Assembly: GCA_001600875.1 (NCBI GenBank)
Contig: BCLD01000004.1
Span: 157,536-221,535 of the forward strand
Direction: 5' to 3'
DNA: 64,000 nt
DNA from: Solicoccozyma terricola
Lineage: Eukaryota; Basidiomycota; Tremellomycetes; Filobasidiales; Piskurozymaceae
Under the pieces are notes generated by a model. The model made no database searches. It was not told the origin of the DNA and saw nothing but the letters and a program-made list of their open reading frames with translations. This document shows positions 20,324 to 33,800 of the stretch, one piece after another. The position numbers and the translations under genes are program-made. The first letter of the stretch is position 1, and each line of letters opens with the position of its first letter.

Positions 20324-23300
20324 CTATGAGAAGAAATACGGCGACAGTCTAATCTTGTTCACGTCGAATTCCCCTCGCGGTGGTGCAGGGGGTAAGACAT
20401 CCGATAATTTCAAAAACTTCTTCCCTCCGATGACTTCGGGAACAATTTGGTTCCCTTGTTCATCGACGAGATCTTTGATGCCAAAGTTCGTGAGACGTCG
20501 TTTTGCTTTCTCGTCTACTGGGTGAGGCGTCTCGAGGTCTTCAATCTCAGCGTTCACCTCGGATGGCTGGGCCAGCTCCTTGTCCTCAACGTCGGCGGCA
20601 ATCGCATCTTCGTCCCTTTCCAGGATCTTGGCTCGCTTCTTGCGATGAGCACGGAGGACCATCATCGCAAGATCGACTGGGATTCGGTGGTTCTTATACC
20701 GTTCAAGGAACTGAAGGGAGTAATACATCGGTGAACACCCGTTTCCTTTCCTCTCCCTCTTTCTCAAACTCACCTCCTTCCTCAGATCCCCTATAATATC
20801 CTGCGAATGCAACTCGATGAACGTCTGTCGGATATGTTTCGACATGTCATCGATACTGCTGGCGTGCGACCAGTACGAATCATGCACAGAAGCAAAGACG
20901 AGACCGCTCTGTCGACACTTCATCGCCGTAAGAAGCATGTGGGTCGCATCGAGTGAGTGGATAAAGTTGGGCGGGAACGCCGAGGCTTGCTTGGCGGGTG
21001 CTACTTCGGCCGTAGCGTTGGGGTCAGAGATGTAGACGGTTTGAAGGGCAGTCATCACCTGGTAAAACAAACACCATCAGTCAACACACGTCTCATTTAC
21101 GCAACTTGCGTATCGCACTCACCTGCTTTCGAACCGGTTTTCGATATGGTTGAACAACTGGCAAGCTCAACGGCGTCGTCCAAATGACCGACGTCATCAA
21201 CTCCTTGAGCACCCGTTGTTCCTCGACGATCACCCCACGGTACTTTTTCTGATCCTTGCGAGCGGCATGCTCCAGCCTGTCGGCAGGAATCAATCGCGAT
21301 ATGAATCGTGCCGAGGTCACTAGCCAGTCCTGGATAGCCGTTGCGCCACCAAACAGATCACCAATGCAGTTGAGGACCTGGTGAAGCAAGCATCCGAGCG
21401 AGCACCATCAGTGACCTGCTCGTTTTAACGAGGGTCTGAGGAAGATCACTGTACTCACCGTTCTTGCAATGTAGGCGCTCCCGTGGAAGACGTGCTCTCG
21501 CGAGATATCACCTCGTGCAATGAGCTGCTTCGCGATCTGCTCCTTGGCACCGATGAAGGTCACGCCTGTAAAGATCATACCCGTCATCAGATAGGACAGT
21601 AAATCTCGCTCAAGATCATCTTCTCACCATACACAGTCGTCATGACCTGACAGAACGAATTACCGATATCAGCATCTCTTCACCTCATGGTCCGGACAAC
21701 CACTCACACTCTGCTTGACCACCTTCCTCGAAACCTTACCCTGGACCATCTGGGCAATGTTCTTCCCCGCAGCAGCATCACGATCAATGATCAGGTTGAC
21801 CAGGTCAGCCACACCAGTGTACACATCGGCAGGCTTATCCCCAGCTTCCAAGTTGACCGCCTGTGCTCCACGAGAGTCGCCGCCGAGGGCTGCATAATGC
21901 TGCATACCATTACACGTTCCATCTTGGTGAATAGGCAAGCTGGACATGTATGATTCTGGGTCGGCAGATCGGATTGCGCTAGCGAGATCGATACAGGCAG
22001 CAAGACACTGCCATGGATCCTCAGCCTTCAACCACCAGCGGTTGCCCTGTAGTCCAAACCGCCATCAGTTGACAGCTACGTAATATACGTCGGTCTTACA
22101 CTCACGTCCAGCGGCTTGTCGGCACTATCGTAGATATCCTCCATGTGCTGATCCGAAAACTGCTCCCTCTCTTTGAAGCTAGCTTTATCGTATCCGTATA
22201 CATTGGCGAGGTGGATCTTCAGCCACATCAATCCGCGAGCTCCTAACGGCTTCTTCTCGCCGAAAGTTAGTAGACCTCGACAGAGATCGTCTCCAACGGG
22301 ACTCAGATGTGGCGGGATAGGGTAGGCACGACCTCGGAAATCCATGTTATGGGGGATGTAAAAGGTATCGTTAAGGTACTGAAGTGGATATGATCAGCCT
22401 TGGGACGTGGCATGTCAGCTTTTGCGGAATCCCGGCCAACTCACCGATCGCGCAATTTCAAGGTTGTAGTTGAATTTGCATCTCTCAGCGTGATCCTTCC
22501 ACATCTGTCTGCTCAATTCCTTCACCTCCAGCACGTACTTGGTACGCGCATGTGGGTCTGGATCGTCCGAAGTTGGCTTCTGTGGCCTGTGGTAATTGGC
22601 TTTCGCCTCAGACGCCGGAATATCCGCAATAGCGTCTCCATCGTTCCAGATTTTCAGCACGACGTCGAAGACAGAGCGGTTGATGGCCCAAGGTGTTGCC
22701 GAGAGGACGTCGAGACCTGCAAAGACGTACTCGAGCTGACCACGGTCTGATGCTTCCTTGAGATACGACTGCTGTTCGGTATTCTCCTTGAATCGCATAG
22801 CTGATGAGCGATGGTGAAGATATGCCCCATCATCGTATGCCTTCCAGGGCCGTGGAGGGACGAGCATGGGAAGGTGCTTTGGGTGGATGACGAGACCTAG
22901 TGAATCTCTTGCGATCCTCGAGACCACCGCAGGATTCAGCACTATGAGACCGAGCTTCCTTCCACGAACGTAGTCGTAGGTGTGCGAGAATGCGGCTTGC
23001 TCCTCGGAACTACAGCGAGATTCGGATTATTAGAGTGCGACACCAGCATCAACGCGGTTTTCCTCCACTTACTGCTCCTCCCCATTCTCATCCCTAATCT
23101 TTCTCACCACTTTGGCTTCATCTACCAGCGCTTCCAACAGCAAACTGCCCACACCAAGGTGGGTCTGCTGTGTCCAATTTGGAGTCCAAAAGCTTCTAAT
23201 GGGTGCGATGGTGCTTTCATCATACACGTCAGGGTCATTTTCTGCCTTGTCGATGAGTTCGGCGAGCTCGTTTTCAGTCCTTGCCTGGTTTGGATCTGAT

Positions 23301-25102
23301 GCGTCCCTGATCTGCTTCCCAAGTCTTTTCCAAACGCTATCGATCTGTCTCCGGTTTAGAGGTTGTTGACTGGGAGTAACCCCGCTTGCCGCCGTCAAAC
23401 TCCTCAACCAGTTATTCGGGTTCTTTCCCATCGCGTCCTGAAGCGAAACCACCCTGTATTCCGTCTCGATGGCCTTTCCAATCTGAATGATTGCTCGTAA
23501 TGTCTTCATCCCATCCGTGATACCTCCTGATCCAGCTAGTCTCATCGTCTCCAGAATTGTGATCAGCGCCAGTTTCTCAGGCGGTAACAGGTTGAGGTAA
23601 AGCATCACGTCTTCCTCCGCAGCCACTGTTCTCTTCAGTCTCGTGATTTCCGAAGAGGAAGGCGATGCCCCCTTTGCAGGTGGATTTCTGACCAAGTCTG
23701 CATACCTATTCTTGCGATCTTGCATCGATTGCATGTCGTCTTTTATCCGTTGCGATAGAGCCTGTAACCACTCCCACATCCATCCTTGTAACCTATCGTG
23801 AGATAATTTCTGAGAATCGATGACGTCCTTCATACCATTCTCCAACATTTTCTCTGCACCATGTTGTAATTCCGCTCGAGCGGCTTCAAGAGCTGCTGCT
23901 TCCAATCGATGTTGTCGATTTATCGGGAGGTCTGAGGAATGTAATTCCGCGAGAGATTTTCGTAGATTTTCAATAGCCCATCGAGGTTTCATTAGACTTG
24001 ATCCAGGTTGAATTTGTGCCGTTTCTTCCAATGCAGCAGTCTTGCTACCTCGAGTTGAGTTCTGTGGCAGGGCCCGAATTTTAAAACGAAAGAAATCAGT
24101 TTTCGTTGAAGTCACTACTCGCCGCTTTTTCTTTTGTCTTCTCACCTCTAGCACAGGTAAAACCTCTGCAACATGTTCAACCGCTGCATTTTCTCTTCTC
24201 TGCTCTTCCATTCCTCTAGCGTACATGATGTCCATCTTGATCCCGTCAAGTCTCAACCTCTCTGCGACTTTGGTCAATGCATCAAACATGAGTGGTAGTT
24301 CGGAAGGCTTGAATGCAGGTGTAAAGTTGGAGATGTTGAGGGAATGAGATGCGAGGTATGGGATAATAAGGTCTAGAGATGTACCGGCGCTGGTTTTTTT
24401 TTGTCAATCATGCTTAGATTCAGTACATTTGATTTGACGGAAAAGGAAACAGCCAGGCAAAGAAAGCGTCGACGAGAAGGAAAAAAAAAAAAAAAAAAAA
24501 AAAAACCCCTTCCAAACTCACTGTAAAGCACCTCTCAACCAACCTCTATAAACCTTGACACCATCATCTCTCAACACTGCTTCACCTTCGACATTCCCAC
24601 CATTGACCCTCTCCCACCTGTGTACCAAATCCGCTGCTCGTTCGGTCCACATTCTCTGTTGTTGAGGATGAATGACAACTTTTGCCATTGCTCCTGATCC
24701 CTCTATAACACTACCCCATACTGCTGCCGCCGGTAAAGAAGATGTCGCTTCATCGTATGATGAAAGAAGACGCATGAAGATGTCATAAGCTCGAGGTGTC
24801 GTTTCGGGTCGTCGTAGACAAACGGATATGAGAGAAAGAGAATCCAAAAGTGCAGTTGATGGATAAAGAGAAGAAGATTCAATGGTAGGTGTTTGATCAG
24901 TTGGAAGTGGTGATGGTAAGAATGTGAGTTGTTTTTGAATCGATTGTGAGTGATCGACGATTTCTTGAGGTTCTACGAATGCAGTGGCGGTAGCTGTAGC
25001 TGGTTTTGCTAGCCATGATGAAGCTGCGACGTATGTTCGTGTTGCTATTGGTCTTGCGCTTGACTTGCGAGCGCGAAGAAAGGCCCGTCGCATGGTGATC
25101 AT
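20324..25102 (-). CDS. RPO41: Mitochondrial DNA-directed RNA polymerase (T7-like)
   Basis: Single-subunit polymerase that transcribes mitochondrial DNA. Eleven exons agree in phase and give 1,347 residues: 25102-24522, 24389-24146, 24061-23073, 23009-22445, 22378-22106, 22046-21708, 21647-21629, 21565-21459, 21377-21123, 21058-20774 and 20710-20324. The N terminus (MITMRRAFLRARKSSARP) is an import signal; an alternative start is the next ATG at 25093. The catalytic half has NMDFRGRAYP, motif A (HQDGTCNGMQHYAALGGD), motif B (SRKVVKQSVMTTVYGVTF, assembled across a 19-nt exon) and motif C (ASVHDSYW). These are the T7 family active-site Asp, Lys and Tyr positions and the HDS motif. Introns carry A-runs, including A25 at 24481-24505. 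It is divergent from SEC1, sharing a 637-bp promoter region. Confidence 0.96.
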
Positions 25103-25739
25103 TGGGGAAATCGAGGACAGGGCGACTGTAGGAGACGGTCAGACGACCCGGAGCGAACCGAAGCGAGAGGGGCGAAGGGGAGAACTGGTCAGAGGTGGAT
25201 GTTGGACGTGAAGCTCCACTTTCTGGAGCTGTCCTTTTGGTGTAAGAGGATATGTGCGTTGTCTCTGGCGGAGTATTATAGAGGCCGGCCGGTGGGTATT
25301 CCCGTTCGTCTGTCGTGGTGGATCGATGAGTGAGTGTTCCCTCCCTCCCTCCCTCATCCATGTACGGTACGGTGTGTGGAAATCCTGGGAACTGATAAAA
25401 ACAAAGTCACGTGCCATTCTGAACGGGGAATGACGTTGGACAGCCCAGCGAGGGTAAGCGGGTAGCGGGGGGAGGGGGTAAGGGGGGATACATGGCAGAG
25501 CACCATCCACCACGGCCACCACCACAGGGACAACCACAGCTCACACCGCACAGACGTCCACTAGCACGCACACCATACATCGCCCTCTTCGTCCTCGGTC
25601 CACCAAGCGCGCGGACGTGTCCACCCCCCGCAAAGCAAAGATTCCCAAAGCGCCACGCCTCTCGGCCTCCTCCTATACCTCCTCTACAACTTCCCTACTC
25701 CACATACCGCAAACGCTTAACATTCATATTTCCTAACCA
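25103..25739. promoter_or_regulatory. Bidirectional promoter region between RPO41 and SEC1
   Basis: Head-to-head starts at 25102 (-) and 25740 (+). It contains CCACCACGGCCACCACCACA near 25508 and pyrimidine tracts close to the SEC1 start. Frames across it are short and low-complexity, and no separate gene is supported. Confidence 0.6.
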
Positions 25740-28700
25740 ATGCCACCTCTACCAGAACTTCTCAAACGACGTACGTTCCCGTTTCCCGTTCATCCTCTTC
25801 TTCCGGTACTAACGTCCTTCCCCTTCCATGCTCCAACATCATGCTGTGCCGTACCATAAACATACCATACCCATACCCATACCCGTCCTGACTGGTACAA
25901 CCTCGGACATCAACCATCATAGGACTTGCAACAGCGATCAAATGTGGTCCTCCAGGAGTATGGAAAGCACTCGTGGTAGATGAACGATCTCGGGAACTCC
26001 TGGAGAGCGTATACAAGTTATTTGACGTTTTGCACATGAATATAACCTGTACGTGTTTGGAATCTAATTTTTTTTTACCATTCCAAGAGATAATTTACTA
26101 CTGATCGACTTACCATTTAAAATTTTTGTCCTTTGACTTTTTTTTCCCCCTTTCCTCTCCCTCTTGTCACTGCTTCTATTCGATATTAGCTGTCGATTCC
26201 TTGATGTCGCCACGACCACCACAACCGACCTTGGATGCTGTGTATATCCTGACACCAACCACACAGAATGTACAAAGAGTGATTGCGGATTTTCAAGGAA
26301 GGAGAACGTATCGAAATATTCACCTGTATTTCATCGATGGTGAGTTTGGGTTTGAAAAGGGGGGAGAAAAGTCGTGGTAGAGGTCAGCAAGAGGGATTCT
26401 GACGATGTGCTTTTGGATACGTTTATCGTTTTACGAGAAAATCAGGAATATCAGATAAACTGGCTGAACAATTAACGAATGCAATCCCTGAGGATGTATT
26501 ACAATCCTTTGTCGAGCTGTATTGTAATTTCTGGCGTGAGTCGTCTCGTCTCGTCTCGTCTTTTCTTCACATATCGCTTCTCGACAAAATTCATAATACT
26601 GAAATACGTGTTTAATCCATCGGTTACCAACACACAGCAATCGAATCTCAGGTATTCTCATTCAACACACCAGAATCTTTCTTCACGCTTTTTGGAAACC
26701 CAGGTGGTATGGTCGCTTCTGAGATGGCTCAGGATAGATTCGAAGAGGATGTTAAACTTTTAGGTCGGAATGTGAGGGAGGACATTTTTTTTCCGAAGGA
26801 CGACCGCAAAACAATACTAATCAACGTGTTCAACTCCCCCCCCCCCCCCCCCCCCCCCCCCCCTTCCCCCCCCCCTTAACGAACTCCCCCAGGGGGCCCC
26901 CCCCGGCCCCCCCCCCCCCCTACTATTCCCCATCCCATCATCCACCACTTGGTGCACTCTCACAAGCTTCGACTCCCGGGTCCCTCGCGCCTCCCTCATC
27001 GACCTCAATATCTACCCCTGACGCAGGACCACGTTGGAAGACCGCTTTGTCAGGTCTAAGAGGTCAACCGGTTGAATTCAGTGGTGATCAGATTTGTAAG
27101 AGGTTGGCGATGGAGATACAGAAAGAGTTGGATGAGTACAAGGCTTTGAATCCCGAGTTTCCAGTGGGTGTTTTGGTTGGGGGTGTTGAGATGTGTGTGT
27201 CCTTTTTTTTCTTTTTTTCAAAGACGACTGACGCAATGGGATTTTTTTGTTAATGCATGCAAAACGCAGCCAGAAACGGATGTACCTAGACCAAGAGCGG
27301 TTCTGTTCGTTCTGGACAGGTCGTTGGACCCCGTTGCACCTTTCTTGCATGAATTCACTTATCAAGCGATGGTTAATGATTTGCTACCCGTCGAAGGTGG
27401 TAAAACTTACAAGTGAGAAGTTTTTGAGTTCGGGTGCGCATCCAGAATGCACTCCCATTTCTGACCATTTCGCCGGTCCCTCCTCAGATATAAAATCAAA
27501 TCAGCTCTTGGAGGGACGGAAGAGAAAGTCGCCATTCTTTCAGACGACGATCAAATTTGGACTGAAGTTCGACATATGCATATGAAGGAGGCGATCGATA
27601 GGTTGATGCAAGATTTCAATTCGTTTACGCAAGAGCATGCAGGGTTTAGGAACAAGTGAGTATGACCATGGTCGGGGACCGAGGAAATATAGCATCTTTA
27701 TGCTGATATACAGCATTTGATTGACAGAGAGAATCCAGCAAGTATTAACGATATGAAGGATATGCTGGCTAGTTTACCGCAGTTTCAGGAAACGAGGGAC
27801 AAGGTGAGAAAAGGAGGTTGAAAAAAATATAAAGGACTTTCATCTGCTCACTCTGCAAGATCCTCCGCCCCCGTACTTCAGTTCTCGCTGCATCTCGACA
27901 TGGCACAAGACTGTATGTCCTTGTTCGAGCAGAAGAGATTGGCACAGTCGGCGAACGTCGAGCAGGTACGCTGATGTTTACTCGCTGAGAAAAAGGATTA
28001 CACTGATCGCCGACCTGCGACTGCTCAGTGCTGTGCCACAGGTGTTACCCCGGAAGGGAAAACTCCAAAGACGTTAGTCGAGGAGATGGTTCCGCTCCTA
28101 GACGATCGGAACATTAGCAATCGAGATAAAATCCGTGTCATTGCTTTGTATATCCTTTACCGAGATGGAGTGCCAGACGAAGATAGGAAGAGGTTGTATC
28201 AGCATGCTAGACTGTCACTCTCCGAACAAGAGGCAGTGAACAACCTGGTGTTCCTGGGTGCAAAGGTCGTAAAGGTGAGACCTGACATGCTTTGGACGCA
28301 TGATCACAAATTGGTGATAAATGATAAATTTTTCTTCTCGGTCAGACACCTTCCGATCGCATAACGAAACCACGCATCAAGCCGAAAAACATGTCTGCAG
28401 AAGAGGAATACGAGTTGTCTCGATACAAACCTATCATTAAACAAATTGTCGAGGTAAAAGTCATCATCATCCGTGTCATTCGTCGTGGAACTGACAACCG
28501 TCATTCGATCGTAGGAAGAAGTCGGTAAGAGACTTGACGTGAACCTCTTCCCTTACATCAAAGATGCACCAGTAGACGCCACATTACCGCCCAATATGCG
28601 ATCCACCAACGCGCAGGTACAACAAGGCTCATCTCTTCGCACTGCTCGGCCGACTTGGCATAAAGCGCCGTCGATGCGCATGGCCGCTGCGACGGAACAA

Positions 28701-29379
28701 AGACAGAGGATAATTATATTCGTTGCGGGAGGGATCACCTACTCCGAGCAGAGGATGGCGTACCTTGTGGGAAAGGCGTTGAAGAAGGATGTGATAATAG
28801 GTATGTGCTCGGGGTGGTTCATGGAATGCGGCGCACAATGACTGATGATGTGTGTTTCAGGCTCGACTCATCAATTGACTCCGGAGACCTTCATCAATGA
28901 TCTCAAGGCTCTAAGCAGATCTGGAATAGGAGGTCAACCTCCAAATGCGAAACCAGGGAATCCAGCCATGCAGCAGGCTGCGCGGAGTCCAGGCGCCGCA
29001 GGTCGACGGATAACGTATCAGACGTGAGTGATGCATCTACCTGGATGAAACGGGGTGATTATTGGCTGACCTCACGATCCTTGGGCACAGGGTCATTGAT
29101 TCGAGAATTTGGTCTGAGCCAGTGGGACCTCCACCACTGGCCCCACCGCCACCTCCGCCGGGCGCACGACCTGATATGAAAACGCAATCTAGTATGTTCT
29201 CAGGTCGCTCATACAGTGCAACCTCTGGAATATCCAAGTCCTCCGATACGTTCAGCCTGCTTGGAAAGAAGGATAAGGAGAAGAAGAAGGACAAGGATGG
29301 CAAGGACAAGAGAGATTCAACTGGTTTGGATGAGGGCGGGAAGAAGAAGAGTGGGTTGTTCAAAATGAGGTGGGACTGA
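25740..29379 (+). CDS. SEC1: Sec1/Munc18 (SM) exocytosis protein
   Basis: Binds assembled exocytic SNAREs at the plasma membrane. Fifteen exons: 25740-25770, 25923-26048, 26190-26339, 26446-26535, 26638-26771, about 26870-27163, 27270-27412, 27488-27655, 27728-27803, 27882-27965, 28029-28274, 28346-28453, 28515-28800, 28861-29023 and 29091-29379. All phases agree except at the start of exon 6. Diagnostic stretches are [69 protein letters not shown] and a basic Lys-rich tail. In SM proteins exon 6 should begin with a V-TLNE-P-IRYY block. Here TTAACGAA (LNE) and TACTAT (YY) are visible but separated by C runs, so this part is probably mis-assembled rather than a broken gene. The total is about 780 residues plus the unresolved part. 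Confidence 0.93.
26836..26920. repeat. C-rich low-complexity block over the start of SEC1 exon 6
   Basis: C28, TT, C10, then TTAACGAACT, C-runs, GGGGG and further C-runs to 26920. Coding signal resumes exactly at TACTAT. A likely branch point TACTAATC lies just upstream (about 26815). Confidence 0.8.
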
Positions 29380-29765
29380 GGGGCAGAGCAGAGCCATGGG
29401 CGTTCCGAGCCAGATTGCATGCATGCAGCATCGACCGTTGTACACTACATACTGATGATAGGATACGAGGACATGAGGAATAATATTTTGTTGTATTATA
29501 TTTTATTTTATTTTATTTTATTTTATTCCTATTTTTGTCATGACGACGAGTTGATTTGCTCACACGCTGGGTCGATGTTTTCAGTTAATTTCCCGGATCC
29601 GAGAGACAAGGGAGTTGACGAGCAGCAGAGTCGATCAAGGTCATCCACCAGTTTCCAGTCATCAACGGGCCTCATCCATCTTGTCGTTTTCGTTCAATCA
29701 CTCAGTAGACTGCCTCGGCTACCTCTTATCCACCAACAACTTCCCCAAACTTCAGTAAACTCAAT
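29380..29765. other. Intergenic: SEC1 3' end and PDAP1-like promoter
   Basis: Holds a TTTTA pentanucleotide repeat (about 29502-29526) and then a pyrimidine/ATC-rich leader before 29766. No gene was seen. Confidence 0.5.
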
Positions 29766-30653
29766 ATGGCTCGCGGTGGTGCAACTTCTAGTCGTGGACG
29801 TGGGTGAGTAGTGCATGTCTCGTCCGCTCATGCACAACCGAGTATACCCATCCTCCTACATTTTCCCTCGCAAAACAGTAAATTCAAGGTAGCTCGAGGA
29901 GGTGGTCGTCATTTCTCTCGCGACATCCAACCCATCGATCATGAGATGGAGAACCTCGGTCTCGGTGAAGACGACAGCGACGAAGAAGACTCTGAAGAGG
30001 AGTCCTCCGAGGAAGAAGATGACGGGAAGCCTGCTCGTCCCAAGGTCGAGGAGCAAGAGTTGTCTCGTGCTGAGCGAAAGGCTATGAAGAAGGCCGGTGG
30101 ACCTAAGGCTGCAAAGGCAAAGAAAGCGGCTCAGGAAGATAGCGACGAGGAAAGTGAAGAGGAGAGCGATGATGATGATGACTTACGGCAGACGGGTCCC
30201 TTGGCTAGGACCGGCCCATCCAGGAAGGAAAGGTGAGTTTTGGGAAGATGGCGACTACATGAGTACTAGAGCTCGCTGACCATCAGTTGGCCATGTTCCC
30301 GCTAGGGAAGCTGCTGAAGCTACCGCCAAGGCTGAGCATTACAAGAAGTTGCATGCTGCTGGTAGGTTGTCTTCGTACAGCTGATCCAGCCTGACAAACT
30401 GCTCATTGTGACTTCCCTTTCCTCCAGGAAAAACCGTTGAAGCCAAGGGAGACCTCGCTCGTCTCGCTGAAGTCCGGAAACGTCGTGAATTAGAGGCTGC
30501 CAAGCGAGCGGCAGAGAAGGAGGGTCAGTCTCCAATGCGCGCCTTTTCTACGCATTGAACCGACTGCTGATCTCGTTCGTCTTCATACCAACTACAGAAG
30601 CAGAGAAGGTTGCTGCGGCCAAGCTAGAGGCTAAGAAATTGCGCAAGCTTTAG
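29766..30653 (+). CDS. PDAP1/HASPP28-like acid- and heat-stable phosphoprotein
   Basis: Five exons in phase give 199 residues: 29766-29803, 29879-30232, 30306-30361, 30428-30523 and 30598-30653. The N terminus is Gly/Arg-rich (MARGGATSSRGRGKFK). The middle has acidic Asp/Glu/Ser blocks with casein-kinase-2-type sites. The conserved family core ELSRAERKAMKK then EHYKKLHAAGKTVEAKGDLARL and a charged helical tail closely follow human PDAP1. The biochemical role in fungi is not established. Homology is strong at the core. Confidence 0.88.
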
Positions 30654-30890
30654 CATAGATGCTCAGGTTCCCCTTTACTTTCATTGGAATTCTTGTATTG
30701 CTTTCCTCGGATTACGATGAATTCTACGTGACGATGGTTGCCCGGCCATACTGTCACTCTGTGGCCAGGAGTGCCATTGATCGAAGAAATAGCATAGACC
30801 GCAAAAAAGACGAGTACAATGTATCAACAGGCTAGTTCGCCTATTCCAAGACAACCAAAGATACCAAAAACTCTATTTAATCCTCAACCC

Positions 30891-33800
30891 TTATCCCAGC
30901 ATCGGCATATCCTGCCTATAGGACTCCGTTTGTTCCCACACCGCATTCGCACCCTGCCCTCCATCGTCAGCAGCAAGGAAAGACAAAAAGTCGAACCCGT
31001 TCGCAGCCAGCTCTGGCTCGCCATAAGGCATCACGCTGCTTCCACCGTTAGCATAATACATGTTCGTAGCAGGATCTTGCGGGGTCGTGGCAGCGATTGG
31101 CGCCTTGTTCCCGCCCTGTGACTCTAATGTTGGTACCGCAGGGACATTGATCGAGTGCCCGTCTCCGTTCTCCCCCATGTGCGATTCATTCCCAGCTTCA
31201 TTCCCGTTCTGCGCGTAATATCCAGGTGATCGAACACTGTTTGATATCTGTTGTGAATAACCTCCATGCCTGTAAGCCGTCGATTCCGATGCCTTTGGAT
31301 GAGGACACATCGGGTTTTGGAACAGGTGATCTAGCATGTTGAGCTCGTTCGGTAACGAAAGCTTCGGGAGAGGCGATGCATAACCTTGTGACTGGAATGA
31401 ATGGCGCATTGCTGACTCTGCATGAGAAACCGACCGGATCGGCTCCGGGAGGGACGATCCAGGGAAGCGGGGAATGTGCATTGATTGTCGGTGGCCGTTG
31501 TCCTCTGCCGACGCTTCCTCACCAGACGAGTGCTCGTGCTGCTCCCCTTGCAGACGCTTCATGATGGCCGAGGAGAGCATCTCGAAAGTGTCCTTGCAAG
31601 CACCCGCGGCGGGAACGGTGACTGTATGTGCATCATGATATGGTGATCAGTGAAGATACCAGGTGTGAAGTGGTTGCGCAGCTCACCCGACAACGCAGCC
31701 AGAGTGGAAAGACACGCCTGAATGTCGGACATCGCATCGTTGAGACTAGATACCATTGTAGATTCTCCGAGCATGTTCATATTCCACAATCCGTATAGGT
31801 AGGTGATGCCGGCCATAAACACGTAGTGACTCTAAGAAGGGCGATTGTCAGTCGCGCCATTCACAATAACATTATTCTACAGCCACTCACCGACAACCAA
31901 TACCAGTTGATTTTGTTCGTGCGATGCATCCGTCGAAATATGCGGATGATATAGCTGGAAGACGACAGGCAGGTAGCGAGGGCGTCTCGAGATGGACGTG
32001 GGCAAGCTGGAGATGGGCGGAATAGTAGCAACACGGTATCTGGGAGAGATCGGGTACACGGGCGCTCAGCGACGACATCCTTCCCACCGTATTTCTCTTC
32101 CAACTCACTATGGAAACTAATGGCGTAACCCTCCGCACTACTCGAACCCCTCGGTTCCGGCGAATTAGCTAGCCACGTTTTGAGTCGATCAAACATCTGC
32201 AAGAACCATTCTTGAGACGGCGGCTCGGAAGATCTCACGCTATATAACCGAGCGTTGATCTCGGATTGGAGCTCGCGAAGGGGGATGAAGTTGAGTGCAA
32301 CGATCTTGTATGGGTCGGGTTCGGCCTGCAACAGGCCGTGGTCGGTGATTGCTTCGTCCGGAAGGTTGGAGAAGGGCTATAAGGGGTGAACAACATCAGT
32401 GAGAGCTCGGAAATTCCACGTCACATTCCCTCTCTCGACTCACCGCCACGTCAATGTAATCATCTGGAATACTCGGCGGTCTCCCTAAAGCATGACTTAA
32501 CAATCGATCCAGGTTATACGTAGCTGCAAACAACCGTCTTCGCATATCCAATTCCAACGGACTCAAGTCCTTTGCCTGCTCTGCTGTCTCATGGTGGAAA
32601 CCATGATCCACGCAGACTCGCGAAGCCATTCCAACCAAAAACCAGATACTTCCTCGCGATGGGTTAAGCATCGAGTAATAGCAGCAGAGGAGAATGGCTT
32701 GCAGTCCTACGTATGAATTGTCCTCGAAAACGGCTTCCAAATGCTTGGAAGCTTCGATGTAGAACGCTTCCGATGACATACGAAGCTCAGCGGTCGGATC
32801 GAGGGAACGTGACAATGCCATGGTGGATAACGCTGCGAGAAGGGAACAATCAGTCAGTGCTTCTAAAAAAAAAAATCCCCTCCTTCTAATACCGCAAGTC
32901 ATCTACCCACCCAAAACCATCAATACAAAGAAGATATCCGCATCCGTCACATCCGGACTTTTCCCTCTAACCCTTGCCAACATTTTTTGAAACGTCGGCA
33001 TATGCAAGATGGGAAGCATGATCTGCACGAAATCGACGTAGACTTGAACCAATCGATCGACCGCTGCTGGTGGTGGTAGAGCCGGTACGCTGATTGGCGG
33101 ACGATGTTGATGATGCATCATAGGGGAAGTCCTGAGATCTCGTCTTTGATATGAAGGGGAGGTAAATCCGTCCGCTGGTGAAGTTGAATGTCCATCGAAG
33201 TTTACTCCTTGTGCTCCTGTTCCAGCTTCAGAATCAGTTGCTGAAGCTGGTCCAGTTGACGTACCCCTTCCACCGAGTGACGGATCGAGTCTGAGTGAGG
33301 AACCATTGTGGTCTGAATTCTTTCTCGACACTTGAGCTGGCATGATCATCGATTCCCGATTTGATGCAGGTGGAGCAGATGCCGTACCGGTACGAAGAAC
33401 AGCATCCAGTACCATTCGCGTAAGAGATACACCAGATGCCGCACCCATGAAATGTCCAACTTGCGATCTGTGTTCGGACGATGTGACTTCACCGATGAAC
33501 GCTGTGTCCGCTACAACATGATTGATATCGTGCGCCGTCGGTTGTGATGAGATCGAGTCCGTATGTCCGTGAGGCGATCGTGCGTATCGTGAAGCGGTGA
33601 ATAATTGTTCGTGCGATGGGATGTGTGGTGAAGACATATACGATGAGGAAGCGTATGGGTTCGTCGATGGTGGTCCCATCGATTCACGACCTGGTGGTCC
33701 GCGTTCGTACGATGATGGGATATCAAGAGGTGGAGTGTTGATTGATGGGACGAGACTTGGATCGATTTTGAAATTATGATTTTGGGATGATGTTGATGGT

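Noticed and set aside
20145..20525. Plus-strand frame antisense to the RPO41 3' end
   Set aside because: Lies over the last RPO41 exon and its UTR; no independent coding signal.
24042..24120. RPO41 read-through between 24145 and 24062
   Set aside because: The segment is open in frame but has a perfect GTGAGA donor and CACAG acceptor in phase 0 and a Lys/Arg-rich insertion with no counterpart in the family, so it was treated as an intron.
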